From positions 930,001 to 994,000 of the forward strand of contig JAOSKN010000003.1 in the NCBI GenBank assembly GCA_027493525.1: a DNA stretch of 64,000 nt, in the 5' to 3' direction. The notes under the pieces were generated by a model. The model was not told the DNA's origin. It did no database searches and worked only from the letters and a program-made list of their open reading frames with translations. Shown here piece after piece: positions 54,766-63,050 of this stretch (position 1 is its first letter; each line of letters opens with the position of its first letter). The translations under genes were made by a program, and so were the position numbers. The DNA comes from Planctomycetota bacterium. GTDB taxonomy: Bacteria; Planctomycetota; SZUA-567; H5-PLA8.

Positions 54766-54862
54766 GCGCGCACTTTACGCCATGCTTTTCGGATTGACGA
54801 TACGCGAAATCGACTGACGATGGTGTTGAGAGATGTTTGCACGGAGAACCGAAGTGCCGGGG

Positions 54863-55207
54863 ATGCGCCGCGCTCTTTCCTGCTCGCTGGGTTTCGCACT
54901 GCTCGCGTTGGCGTCGGGTTGCGGGCAGCCGCGCACGCCGGCCGCGCCCTCGGTTCAGACCGTGCCCGCCGATAAAGCCCTTGTCCTCTCCGGCCGGAGC
55001 ACCTCCGTCTTCCATTTTTGCTCCTGCGCCTACGCCAAGGACATCCCGCCGCGCGAGCAGCTTGGCTATGCGTCCCCCGACGACGCCGAGCGCGCCGGCA
55101 AGATTCCCTGCACCCACTGCAAGCCCCGCGACGCCTACGCCGAGTATCTCCGATCCCGCGACGAGGAACCCGCCGCCCCCGCGCCACCCGTGGAGGGCCC
55201 GCGGTGA
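54863..55207 (+). CDS. Lipoprotein with Ada-like zinc-site domain
   Basis: 114 aa with a lipoprotein signal (RRALSCSLGFALLALASGC, modified Cys20). The mature part carries a four-Cys/His module like the N-terminal metal-binding domain of Ada: VFHFCSCAYAKDI then GKIPCTHCKPRDAY. In Ada and its stand-alone relatives this binds zinc; on the cell surface a role in metal or DNA binding is open. ATG 54863 is used; an ATG at 54833 is an alternative. Its TGA overlaps the next gene's GTG by three bases (GTGA), so translation is coupled. Confidence 0.7.
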   Translation: MRRALSCSLGFALLALASGCGQPRTPAAPSVQTVPADKALVLSGRSTSVFHFCSCAYAKDIPPREQLGYASPDDAERAGKIPCTHCKPRDAYAEYLRSRDEEPAAPAPPVEGPR

Positions 55208-56190
55208 TCCGCTTGCTGCTCGTTGCCCTGGCTGGACTCGCCGCGCCGGCGCTACTCGCCGCGGAAGAGCCCGGCCCCGGCGACAAATCCATGGCGCGCC
55301 TCGGCGACCTCGAAGTGCGGGCCGAGCGCGTCTGGCGCATCGAGAAGGCCTGGCTCGAGAGCGAGCGCGCGCGCGATGCCAGCTTCAATCCCCTTCCCAA
55401 CCTGCGCAAAGACAAGCGCCGCGAGATCGCCGAGCGCGAGCTGCGGCTTGAACTCATCGTCCAGTACGCGAAGAAGGAGAACCTCAGCCTCGACGACGCG
55501 GGCTGGGCCGAGTTCATGAAGGGCTTCGCCGCGCTTCTCGAGGGCCAGCAGCTCCGCTACGAGCAGTGGCTCGCCAACCAGGGCGCCAACGACGCCGAGT
55601 TCCAGCGCTGGAAGCGCGCACAGCTTGCGGTGATGAAGAAGCTCGGCGCGGACATCACCGGCGACGACGTGAAAGCCGCCTTCGAAGCGCGCCGCGACGA
55701 CCTTCCGCTTCGCCGCTGCGCGCACCTCCTCTTGCTCTACGAAGGTTCAGCCGGCGCCGCGCGTTCCGAGATCGCGCGCCCGAAGGAGCAGGCCCAGGCC
55801 CTCGCCGCCGAGGCGCTGAAGAAGCTCAAGGCCGGCGCGGATTTCGCCCAGCTCGCCAGGGAACTCAGCGAATGCCCCTCGCGCGAGCGCGGCGGCGACT
55901 TGGGCTTCATCCCCCGCCGCGGCCCCTGGGTGCGCCCCTTCTGCGAGGCGCTCTACAAGCTTGATAAGCCCGGCGGCCTCTCGGAGGTCGTCGAGACCGA
56001 GTTCGGCTTCCACGTGCTCAGGTTTGCCGAAGCACGCGGCTTCGAGGATTTCGAGAAGGATCTCCGCGAGGCGCTCGCCCAGGAGAAGCTCGCGCGCTTC
56101 GAGCAGCAGCTCACCTTCCACCAGTTGCAGGGCGCCGTCTACGACGACGAACTCCTCGCCCGCGACCCGCCCTGGGAAGCCAAGCCATGA
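55204..56190 (+). CDS. PpiC-type peptidyl-prolyl isomerase (SurA/PrsA-like)
   Basis: 328 aa with a signal peptide (LLLVALAGLAAPALLA), a helical N-terminal chaperone domain, a parvulin domain at about 160-265 (RRCAHLLLLYEG, GADFAQLARELSECPSRERG, GDLGFIPRRG, TEFGFHVLRFAEARG) and a C-terminal helix. It folds exported proteins in the periplasm. The start is GTG 55204, overlapping the lipoprotein stop as GTGA. The longer open frame upstream overlaps that gene and is not used. Its own stop overlaps the next start as ATGA. Confidence 0.85.
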   Translation: MIRLLLVALAGLAAPALLAAEEPGPGDKSMARLGDLEVRAERVWRIEKAWLESERARDASFNPLPNLRKDKRREIAERELRLELIVQYAKKENLSLDDAGWAEFMKGFAALLEGQQLRYEQWLANQGANDAEFQRWKRAQLAVMKKLGADITGDDVKAAFEARRDDLPLRRCAHLLLLYEGSAGAARSEIARPKEQAQALAAEALKKLKAGADFAQLARELSECPSRERGGDLGFIPRRGPWVRPFCEALYKLDKPGGLSEVVETEFGFHVLRFAEARGFEDFEKDLREALAQEKLARFEQQLTFHQLQGAVYDDELLARDPPWEAKP

Positions 56191-57359
56191 AGCCGAAGGT
56201 CTCCGCCAAAGCCGGGCGCTTCACCGAATCCGTGATCCGCGAGATGACCCGGCTCTGCAACAAGCACGGCGGCGTCAACCTCGCCCAGGGCTTCCCCGAC
56301 TTCCCCGCCCCCGCCGAGATGAAGGCCGCCGCCAAGGCCGCCATCGACGCCGAGATCAACCAGTACGCCATCACCTGGGGCGCCAAGTCGCTGCGCGAGG
56401 CCATCGCCAAGAAGACCGAGCGCTTCGCCGGCTACCGCCCCGACCCCGAGCGCGAGATCGTCGTCTGCTGCGGCAGCACCGAGGCGATGATCTCCGCCGT
56501 CCTCGCCACCGCCGACCCCGGCGACGAGATCGTCATCTTCGAGCCCTTCTACGAGAACTACGGCCCCGATTGCATCCTCTCCGGCGCCGTCCCGCGCTAC
56601 GTCAGCCTCCGCCCGCCCGACTGGAGCTTCGACCGCGCCGAACTCGCCGCCGCCTGCGGCCCCCAGACCAAGGGCATCGTGGTCAACACGCCGCACAATC
56701 CGACCGGCAAGGTCTTCACCCGCGAGGAACTGGCCTTCATTGGCCAACTGGCGGCGCGGCACGACGCGCTGATCTACACCGACGAGATCTACGAGCACAT
56801 CCTCTACGACGGGCGCGAGCACGTCTATCCGGCCTCCATGCCGGGGTTGCGCGAGCGCACCGTCACCATCACCGGACTCAGCAAGACCTACAGCGCCACG
56901 GGCTGGCGCATCGGCTGGTGCATCGCCCCGCCCGAGATCACCGGCGCGATCCGCAAGGTCCACGACTTCCTCACCGTCGGCGCCCCCGCGCCGCTCCAGG
57001 AAGGAGCCGCCGTCGCGCTCGCCTTCGAAGACGCCTATTACGAGAAACTCCGCGTGGACTACGCCGCGCGCAGGACCTTCTGCCTCGAGATGCTCGAACG
57101 CGCCGGCTTCCGCTGCTTCCCGCCGCAGGGCGCCTACTACGTCATGACCGAGTACCCCACCGCCGCGGGCATCGCCGGCGACGACGTGGCCTTCGCGCGC
57201 TGCCTGATCGAGACCGTCGGCGTCGCCGCCGTGCCGGGTTCGAGCTTCTACCGCCCCGGCGCGCCGGAAGGGAAATCGCTTATCCGCTTCAACTTTTCCA
57301 AGCGCCAGGAGACCCTCCAGGCCGCAGGCGAACGTCTGGCCCGGCTGCGGAATTCCTGA
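56187..57359 (+). CDS. Class I/II pyridoxal-phosphate aminotransferase
   Basis: 390 aa fold-type I aminotransferase of subgroup I-gamma/YbdL-like. VNLAQGFPDFPAP, YAITWGAKSLREAI, CCGSTEAMISA, NTPHNPTGKVF, YTDEIYEH and the PLP lysine in TGLSKTYSATGWRIG are visible, and the Arg that binds substrate carboxylate is in LIRFNFSKR. GFPDFP is typical of methionine/kynurenine/glutamine transaminases. The amino donor is not set by sequence. It starts ATGA-overlapping with the PpiC gene, so translation is coupled although no shared pathway is apparent. Confidence 0.85.
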   Translation: MKPKVSAKAGRFTESVIREMTRLCNKHGGVNLAQGFPDFPAPAEMKAAAKAAIDAEINQYAITWGAKSLREAIAKKTERFAGYRPDPEREIVVCCGSTEAMISAVLATADPGDEIVIFEPFYENYGPDCILSGAVPRYVSLRPPDWSFDRAELAAACGPQTKGIVVNTPHNPTGKVFTREELAFIGQLAARHDALIYTDEIYEHILYDGREHVYPASMPGLRERTVTITGLSKTYSATGWRIGWCIAPPEITGAIRKVHDFLTVGAPAPLQEGAAVALAFEDAYYEKLRVDYAARRTFCLEMLERAGFRCFPPQGAYYVMTEYPTAAGIAGDDVAFARCLIETVGVAAVPGSSFYRPGAPEGKSLIRFNFSKRQETLQAAGERLARLRNS

Positions 57360-57379
57360 CGCCCGTCGAGGACCCGCAT

Positions 57380-58660
57380 ATGCGAGTGAGCCACTTCTGT
57401 TTGCTGGCCCTGGGACTGCTCCTCTCCGCCTGCGGCGAGGGCGCCAAGACCATCGCTGTAACGCCGGAGACCGAATCGGTTGAAACGCCGGAGCACAAGA
57501 CCGCGCCCGCCAAACCTCCCGCCAAGCCCAAGCAGACCCTCGCCGAAAAAAAGGCCGCGCAGGAGAAGAAGGCCGCGCAGGAAAGGCTCTTCTCCAAGGC
57601 CAAGCTCGAACCCGACAAGGCCAAAGCCGTCGAACTCTTCAAGGAAGCCGCCGACGCCGGCCACGACCTCTCGTTGTATCAGATCGCTCTACTCTATCGA
57701 TTGGGCGGCAAGAACCTCGAAAAGAACCCCGCAGAGGCCTTCGCCTGGATGAACAAGGCCGCCGATAAGCAGGTCTCCTTCGCCGTGTACGATCTCGGCT
57801 GGATGTACTACCGCGGCGAAGGCGTGGCGCAGGACAAGGCCAAAGCCCTGGAATGGATGGATCGAGCCGCCGCCGCCGGCTCGCCCGCCGCCAAGGACGC
57901 CCTGGAGGTCTTCAAAGGCCCCAAGTGGGTCGCCTACCGTACCGACGGGAGGACGGAGGAACTTCCCGCGCCGCCGGCGACCGCAGAGGGCATCTGGAAG
58001 GTCGATAAAACCTGGAAGGTCTTCGACAACTCGCTCCTGATCGTATCCTCCGACCGCGGATCCTACAGGCCGCTCACCGGCGCCAAGAGCGAGTGCTTCT
58101 GGTCGGGCACGGCCTGGGAGGAAGACGACGAACTGAAAAAGGATCCCGAGAACTATCGAAAACTCATCGAGGCCGGCAAGCCCGAGCACCAAGCCGTGGC
58201 GAAGATACTCAACGCGCTCGCGTCGCGCGAAGCCCTCATGCGCCACCGCGCGATCTTGTCCGAACAGGAGGCCAGGATCCTGGACCCCGGGTTGAGCGAG
58301 AAGGAACGCCAGAACCTTCAGCGGACGCTGGACAACTCGAAAGCCTGGATCCCGAAATACGAAAACTACATCGCCCAGGGCCTCGACCAGTTCGGCAAGC
58401 CGCCCATGGAACCGAAGGTCCTCGTCGCGCTGCGGCGCGCGCGGGAGGAAATCGCCAAGCTCCAGGACCACATCGCCGTGCAGGACAAGCGCCTCGCAGA
58501 AGAGACGAAGCGCTTCGCCGAATACGGCACGGAGCCCGCCAACGCCAAACCCATCGAACAGGCCAAGGCTCGGATCGCGGACCTCAACGGGCGGCTGAAA
58601 CTCGCGGCACAGGCGCTCGATGAGCTGAAGGCGCTGCCTTGGGCCACGGGCGGGAAGTAA
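57380..58660 (+). CDS. Sel1-repeat lipoprotein
   Basis: 426 aa. A lipoprotein signal (SHFCLLALGLLLSAC, Cys18) is followed by a Lys/Ala/Pro-rich linker, then two to three Sel1-like repeats (KAVELFKEAADAGHDLSLYQ; AFAWMNKAADKQVSFAVYDL; ALEWMDRAAAAGSPAAKDAL), a beta-rich middle and a coiled-coil-like C-terminal region (EILR-poor, RAREEIAKLQDHIAVQDKRL). Sel1 repeats mediate protein interaction, often in signalling or envelope complexes. ATG 57380 has GAGGA 7-8 bases upstream. It follows the aminotransferase after 20 bases, so it is probably in the same operon. Confidence 0.75.
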   Translation: MRVSHFCLLALGLLLSACGEGAKTIAVTPETESVETPEHKTAPAKPPAKPKQTLAEKKAAQEKKAAQERLFSKAKLEPDKAKAVELFKEAADAGHDLSLYQIALLYRLGGKNLEKNPAEAFAWMNKAADKQVSFAVYDLGWMYYRGEGVAQDKAKALEWMDRAAAAGSPAAKDALEVFKGPKWVAYRTDGRTEELPAPPATAEGIWKVDKTWKVFDNSLLIVSSDRGSYRPLTGAKSECFWSGTAWEEDDELKKDPENYRKLIEAGKPEHQAVAKILNALASREALMRHRAILSEQEARILDPGLSEKERQNLQRTLDNSKAWIPKYENYIAQGLDQFGKPPMEPKVLVALRRAREEIAKLQDHIAVQDKRLAEETKRFAEYGTEPANAKPIEQAKARIADLNGRLKLAAQALDELKALPWATGGK

Positions 58661-58830
58661 AGACCGTGTATGCCGGCACTGTGCCGCCGAGAACCCCTGC
58701 AGGCCCGTTTCTGAGTTTTGATTTCGGGCCACAGTTCCCGCGCCTGCTTCTTCTTCCCCTTCGCCGTGTACTCCGCGTTCTCGCGCGCGGAGCCTGTGCG
58801 GATTTTCGCCCAACCGTGATGCGGGATTGT

Positions 58831-59553
58831 TCAACCGCGCTGTTTAAGCAGCGGGCCGGTCAGTTCCGAGAGCCGCCGCAGTTGCCGCCCCTGCGCGTCG
58901 AAGTTCGCCGGATCAAGCCAGCGCTCGAACGCCTCCCGCAGCGCCGGCCACTCCGAATCGATCACCGAGTACCACGCCGTATCGCGCGTGCGCCCCTTGT
59001 AGATCGTGTGCTGCCGGAAGAGCCCCTCATACGAGAACCCCAGCCGCTGCGCCGCCTGCCGCGACTTCGCATTGAACGCGTCGCACTTCCATTCGTAGCG
59101 CCGGTAGCCCAGTTCGAAGGCGCGCTTCATCAGCAGGTACATCGACTCGCTCGCCGCCACCGTCTGTTGCAGCGGCGGCGCGTAGTTGATGTGCCCGACC
59201 TCGATGCTCCCGAGCGCCGGGAATATGCGCATCAGGCTCGCCACGCCCGCGGCCTTCCCGCTTTGCGTATCGACGATGGCGAAAAAGAGCGGATCGGCGC
59301 CGGCGGCTGCGTCCTTGACCCACGCCTCGTACGCCTCAAAGGACTCGAATGGGCCATACGGCAGGTAGGTCCAAAGCGCCCCGTCCGCATCGAGCGCGTT
59401 CGCGTCGAAGAGTTCGCGCGCGTGCTTCGCGGCTTCGAGCGGCTCCAGCCGGCAGCTTCGCCCGGCCAGTGCCTCGCGCGGCGGGTGCGGCGGCGGCTTC
59501 CAGCCTGCCAAAGGCGCGCCGATCGGCTGCCCGAGATGATTGGCGTGCGGCAT
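58831..59553 (-). CDS. GNAT family N-acetyltransferase
   Basis: 240 aa of the RimJ/RimL-like GNAT group. The acetyl-CoA fold is seen in PLFFAIVDTQSGKAAGVASL, SIEVGHINYAP, ESMYLLMKRAFELGYRRYEW and CDAFNAKSRQAAQRLGFSYE, followed by the RQHTIYKGRTRDTAWYSV end. The substrate is unknown; relatives acetylate small amines or protein N-termini. The start ATG 59553 follows the AraC gene by 53 bases on the same strand, with no strong ribosome-binding site. The open frame runs on upstream but overlaps the AraC gene out of frame. Confidence 0.8.
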   Translation of the reverse strand: MPHANHLGQPIGAPLAGWKPPPHPPREALAGRSCRLEPLEAAKHARELFDANALDADGALWTYLPYGPFESFEAYEAWVKDAAAGADPLFFAIVDTQSGKAAGVASLMRIFPALGSIEVGHINYAPPLQQTVAASESMYLLMKRAFELGYRRYEWKCDAFNAKSRQAAQRLGFSYEGLFRQHTIYKGRTRDTAWYSVIDSEWPALREAFERWLDPANFDAQGRQLRRLSELTGPLLKQRG

Positions 59554-59606
59554 GTCCGCGAAGAATACGCCCTCGCGGCCCTCGCCACAAGCGCGCGGCG
59601 CGAGGC

Positions 59607-60494
59607 TTATCGAACCTGCCTCCGCCGCCAGCGCCCGGGCGCCTCGCCCACCTCTCGCTTGAACGCGCGGTTGAAATAATACTCGCTGTTGAATCCCACA
59701 CGCCGCGCGATCTCCTTCACCGAGCGCCGCGTCTGCCGCAGCAGCGTCCGCGCGCGCCGGATCCGCTCGAAACTCAGCGCCTCCTGGAACGGCCGGCCCA
59801 GGCACGCCCGCGCCAGCGCGCCCGTTCGCGAAGGCGAGAGCGCGAGGTATCTTGCCAGGTCGGCAAGCTTCACCTGCTCGTGCGCGCGCAAGTGGATGAA
59901 GCGCCGGATCCGCGCCGCACGGTCGGCCTCGCCGCCCCAGCGCAGTTGCCCCAGCCAGAGGCTCACCAGCCCCGCCCCGAAAAGCTGCAGCGGCCCCGCC
60001 AGGCGCGCCAGCTCCGCGCGCTTCAGTTCGGGCAGTTCCGCGCGCAGCGCCTCCAGTTCCGGCGGCGCGCCGCCGCGCTTCAGCGGCGCCTGGTACGGAT
60101 GCGGGCTGCGCCAGAGCCCCGCGAAGAGCGTGCAGGCGTGCGCGCCCTCGTAATGGACCGGCACCACGATCTCCGCCGCGCCTTTCCAGCAGCAGTGCGC
60201 GAACGGCCGGTCGTACTCCGCCGCCTGCAACGGCACCGCGCGACCGCAATGCGCCAGGCACGCCTGGTCCCACGCCGGCCGCCGCCGCCCCCACTCGCAG
60301 TAGGGCAGCTCGTGCCGCCGCCGCGCGGGCGGCAGCGCCGGCTCGCCGGAGGCGTCCAGGAACAGCGCCGCGTGGTCGCTCACCGTCAGGCGCACGCCGA
60401 AGGCCGCCTCGGCGCACGCCAGCGCCTCCTCGAGCCGCTTGCCCGAGGCCACGTCCGGAAGCGCGATGCGCTCAAAATCTTGCCTTTTAGCCAT
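59607..60494 (-). CDS. AraC family regulator with PocR-like sensor
   Basis: 295 aa. The N-terminal part is a Cys-rich sensing domain of PocR type (CEWGRRR, ACLAHCGRAVP, PFAHCCWKGAAEIVVPVHYE, TLFAGLW); the C-terminal 100 residues are an AraC double HTH (LADLARYLALSPSRTGALAR, SVKEIARRVGFNSEYYFNRA). It is the second such regulator in the window. The divergent glycosidase gene starts 76 bases away with AT-rich DNA between, the natural target for a sugar-responsive activator. Confidence 0.82.
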   Translation of the reverse strand: MAKRQDFERIALPDVASGKRLEEALACAEAAFGVRLTVSDHAALFLDASGEPALPPARRRHELPYCEWGRRRPAWDQACLAHCGRAVPLQAAEYDRPFAHCCWKGAAEIVVPVHYEGAHACTLFAGLWRSPHPYQAPLKRGGAPPELEALRAELPELKRAELARLAGPLQLFGAGLVSLWLGQLRWGGEADRAARIRRFIHLRAHEQVKLADLARYLALSPSRTGALARACLGRPFQEALSFERIRRARTLLRQTRRSVKEIARRVGFNSEYYFNRAFKREVGEAPGRWRRRQVR

Positions 60495-60570
60495 AGAACA
60501 GTATTAAAGTACAAGATTTTGGCGCGCCCGTCCATTGTTCCCGGCGGCCGTTCGAGGCTACACTTCCCGC

Positions 60571-62010
60571 ATGATGAACAACGAACCTCTCACGCTCCGG
60601 GTCTCCGTCATGGCGCTGCCTGTCCTGCTCCTCGCCGCGCCGCTCCGCGCCTCCGACTTCCCCGAGAACGTCATCCCCCACACGCTCGGCGTGAACCTCA
60701 AGAACCACTCCTGCTCGCCCGCGCATGTCGAAGCCGTCAAGGGCTCGGGCGCGACCTTCATCCGCCGCGGCTTCTACTGGGGCTCGATCGAGAAGGAAAA
60801 GGGCGTCTACACCTTCGACGAGTACGACAAGCTCCTCGACGAGGCCGACAAGCAGGGCCTGCGCGTCCTCGGCGTGCTCTTCGGCAACAACAAGGTTCGC
60901 GAGGACGACGGCCGCGGCGGCGTGCAGACCGAGGAAGGCCGCAAGGGTTTCGCCGCCTTCGGCGCGGCGCTCGCCGGGCATTTCAAGGGCCGCGGCATCC
61001 TCTGGGAGGTCTGGAACGAGCCGAACACCAAGACCTTCTGGCGCAACGACGTCAAGGCGGGCAACAATCCCGAGTTCGCCGCCGAGTACACCGCGCTCGT
61101 CAAGGAGACCGTCGCGGCCATGCGCGCCGCCGACCCCGGCGTCTTCGTCATGGCCGGCTCCGTCTCCTGCCTCTGGGAGCCTTCCTTCAACTGGACCAAG
61201 TCCTGCTTCGAACAGGGCATTCTCAAGTCCGGCATCAAGGCCTGGTCGATCCATCCCTACGGCTTCCGCATGCCCGAGGACCACCTGGGCGGCTACGCGA
61301 AGGTCCGCGAACTGCTCGCCGAAGCCGGCGAACCCGGCTTCCCGCTCATCAACAGCGAGCGCGGGTTCGCGATCACCAAGGCCAAAGAAGGCTGGTCCGG
61401 CGGGCCGCTCGAACAGGCCCAGGCGCACCAGGCCTGGCACCTCGCCCGCCAGATGCTCCTCGACCGCCTCGCCGGCATCCGCCTCACGATCTGGTACGAA
61501 TGGGAGATGAAGCCCGGCGACAAGGAGGACTTCGGGCTCGTCTCCGGCGGCGATAAGCGCCCCGGCTGGCGCGCCCTGCGCACCCTGGCCGATGAACTCA
61601 GCGGATTCAAATTCAAGCAGCGCCTCGAGACCGGCGCGCCGCTCGACTACCTGCTGCTCTTCCAGAACGCCGAAGGCAGGCGCAAGCTCGCCGCCTGGAC
61701 CTGTCCGCCGCCCAAGTCCACGCCCGAGCAGTTCACGCCGCACGAGATTGAATTGAGCGCCGAAGGCGAGACTGAAATAAATGCCCGCGGCCTCTACGGC
61801 GAAGCCTCCAAGCTCCCCGCTCCCGGCGGCAAGCTGAAGCTGAACCTCACCGGCAGCCCCGTCTACCTCGACGTGACCCGCCGGGGGCCTCAGCGTACCC
61901 AAACAAGAGGCTCAGCCTTGAATAGGAAGTGCATCCCCGCTTGTAATTGGAGCTTGTTTGGCTTCTTGGTTCTTGGGCGCTTGGAATTTAACCGGCCTGC
62001 CTGCTGCTAA
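60571..62010 (+). CDS. Secreted GH5/GH39-like glycoside hydrolase
   Basis: A signal peptide (RVSVMALPVLLLAAPLRAS) leads a TIM-barrel enzyme. The acid/base is Glu150 in LWEVWNEPN, the clan GH-A signature, and the nucleophile is likely Glu263 in LINSERGFA; FIRRGFYWGSIEKEKG and AWSIHPYGFR fit. A small beta domain follows. True coding probably ends near 61890 (GSPVYLDVTRR); the last 40 residues are read-through into a heptad repeat and only reach a stop at 62010, so the original stop may be lost. Substrate unknown. It is probably controlled by the divergent AraC gene. Confidence 0.75.
   Translation: MMNNEPLTLRVSVMALPVLLLAAPLRASDFPENVIPHTLGVNLKNHSCSPAHVEAVKGSGATFIRRGFYWGSIEKEKGVYTFDEYDKLLDEADKQGLRVLGVLFGNNKVREDDGRGGVQTEEGRKGFAAFGAALAGHFKGRGILWEVWNEPNTKTFWRNDVKAGNNPEFAAEYTALVKETVAAMRAADPGVFVMAGSVSCLWEPSFNWTKSCFEQGILKSGIKAWSIHPYGFRMPEDHLGGYAKVRELLAEAGEPGFPLINSERGFAITKAKEGWSGGPLEQAQAHQAWHLARQMLLDRLAGIRLTIWYEWEMKPGDKEDFGLVSGGDKRPGWRALRTLADELSGFKFKQRLETGAPLDYLLLFQNAEGRRKLAAWTCPPPKSTPEQFTPHEIELSAEGETEINARGLYGEASKLPAPGGKLKLNLTGSPVYLDVTRRGPQRTQTRGSALNRKCIPACNWSLFGFLVLGRLEFNRPACC
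61931..61990. repeat. Heptad-repeat tract, single arm
   Basis: The tract steps in 7 nt (for example GAGCTTG, TTTGGCT, TCTTGGT, TCTTGGG, CGCTTGG, AATTTAA) and matches the right arm near 50674-50736 in style, including TTCTTGGTTCTTGG. It overlaps the C-terminal end of the glycosidase frame. No facing arm is visible. Confidence 0.6.
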
Positions 62011-62861
62011 AAAGCCCGGCTGAAGATCGCGTTCATCGACGCCCCCACCGCCGCCAGCCGCGCGTCGTCATCGGGCAGATCCTTCAACTCCTTCTTGAAC
62101 GGCTCCGGCGTCACCGGCCCGTCGTAGCCGATCTCCTTCAAGGCGCGCAGGAAGCCCACGATGTCGATGACGCCCGTCTCGCCCGGCAGCGCCCGCGTCG
62201 TGTCCTGGACCTCGTCCACCGGAATCCCGGCCGGCGCGTCGTTGACGTGGACGAAGACGACCTGTTCGGGACGCAACGCGCGGAGTTCCGCGACCGTCCC
62301 GCCGCCCGTATGCCAGTGCCAGCAGTCCAGCAGCAGCCCCACGTTCGGCCCGATCGCGCGCCCCAGTTCCAGCATCCCGCCCAGCGTGTAGACGAACGGG
62401 TAGCGCTTCGAGTCCCGCAGTGTCTTCGGCCCCAAAAACTCCAGCCCCAGCGCGGCGCCGTGCTCCGCCAGAATCTTCGCGATGGGCGTGAAGCGCTCCA
62501 CGTGGAAGCGCCAGTTCGCGTCGAAGTTCAGCTCGTCCGAGGACGGCCACAGATGCGTGAAGGTCCGCTTCACCCCCAGCGCCGCCATCGCGCGCGCCAG
62601 CCGCGGGAGCCGCTCCAGCCCCTGCCGCCAGGCTTCCTCCGTCCCGCGCCAGTCCACCGGCAGGCCGAAGCCCGCCGCGCGCACGCCCGCCGCCTCGAAG
62701 AGCCCGCGCACGGACTCGAGCCCGTCCCGCTCGATCCGCTCCGCCAGCGGCCCCGCATCGACCTGCAAGCCCCGGAAGCCGTGCTTTTTCGCCCCGGCAA
62801 GCTGCGCCTCCAGCGTCGGCAGCTTCACCCGGATCGCGCCGCAACAAAGCGTCGAATACAT
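62007..62861 (-). CDS. Sugar phosphate isomerase/epimerase (xylose-isomerase-like TIM barrel)
   Basis: 284 aa of the AP-endonuclease 2/IolE-type barrel. KKHGFRGLQVDAG, LWPSSDELNFD, LGLEFLGPKTL (metal Glu), LLLDCWHWHTGGG (metal Asp/His), VFVHVNDAP and the ALPGETGVIDIVGFLRAL end are typical. The reaction is unknown; relatives act on inositol or rare sugars, in line with the adjacent Gfo/Idh gene. ATG 62861 is chosen because GGAGG lies 8 bases upstream; an ATG two codons earlier sits only 2 bases after it. The stop meets the glycosidase's stop. Confidence 0.82.
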   Translation of the reverse strand: MYSTLCCGAIRVKLPTLEAQLAGAKKHGFRGLQVDAGPLAERIERDGLESVRGLFEAAGVRAAGFGLPVDWRGTEEAWRQGLERLPRLARAMAALGVKRTFTHLWPSSDELNFDANWRFHVERFTPIAKILAEHGAALGLEFLGPKTLRDSKRYPFVYTLGGMLELGRAIGPNVGLLLDCWHWHTGGGTVAELRALRPEQVVFVHVNDAPAGIPVDEVQDTTRALPGETGVIDIVGFLRALKEIGYDGPVTPEPFKKELKDLPDDDARLAAVGASMNAIFSRAF

Positions 62862-62924
62862 GGCCATCGCCTCCAATGCCCGTCGGTACGCAGTCCCAAT
62901 TCGCGATCCTGTCGATATGGGTAG

Positions 62925-62958
62925 CCCGGCCCGCTGGCCGGGTCGAGCGCAGCTCGAC
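62925..62958. other. Two consecutive perfect hairpins
   Basis: CCCGGCC-cgct-GGCCGGG (62925-62942) is followed at once by GTCGAGC-gca-GCTCGAC (62942-62958), in the 189 bases between the Gfo/Idh stop and the isomerase start. The layout is that of a REP-like or mRNA-stabilising/attenuating element. Confidence 0.55.
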
Positions 62959-63050
62959 AAGAATCCTCTGAATGCGTGCTCTTGAGTCTTGCAGTGCAGC
63001 GTATCGAACGTCTCGAACCCTCGCACGACCCAGCACCCTGTCCCCAGCCC

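Noticed and set aside
53533..54975. A 480-codon plus-strand frame
   Set aside because: Antisense to bioA, which has full family motifs.
55018..55203. Longer N-terminus for the PpiC protein
   Set aside because: It overlaps the lipoprotein gene out of frame and lacks a signal peptide; GTG 55204 gives one.
59554..60417. Upstream extension of the GNAT frame
   Set aside because: It is the AraC gene read in a different frame.
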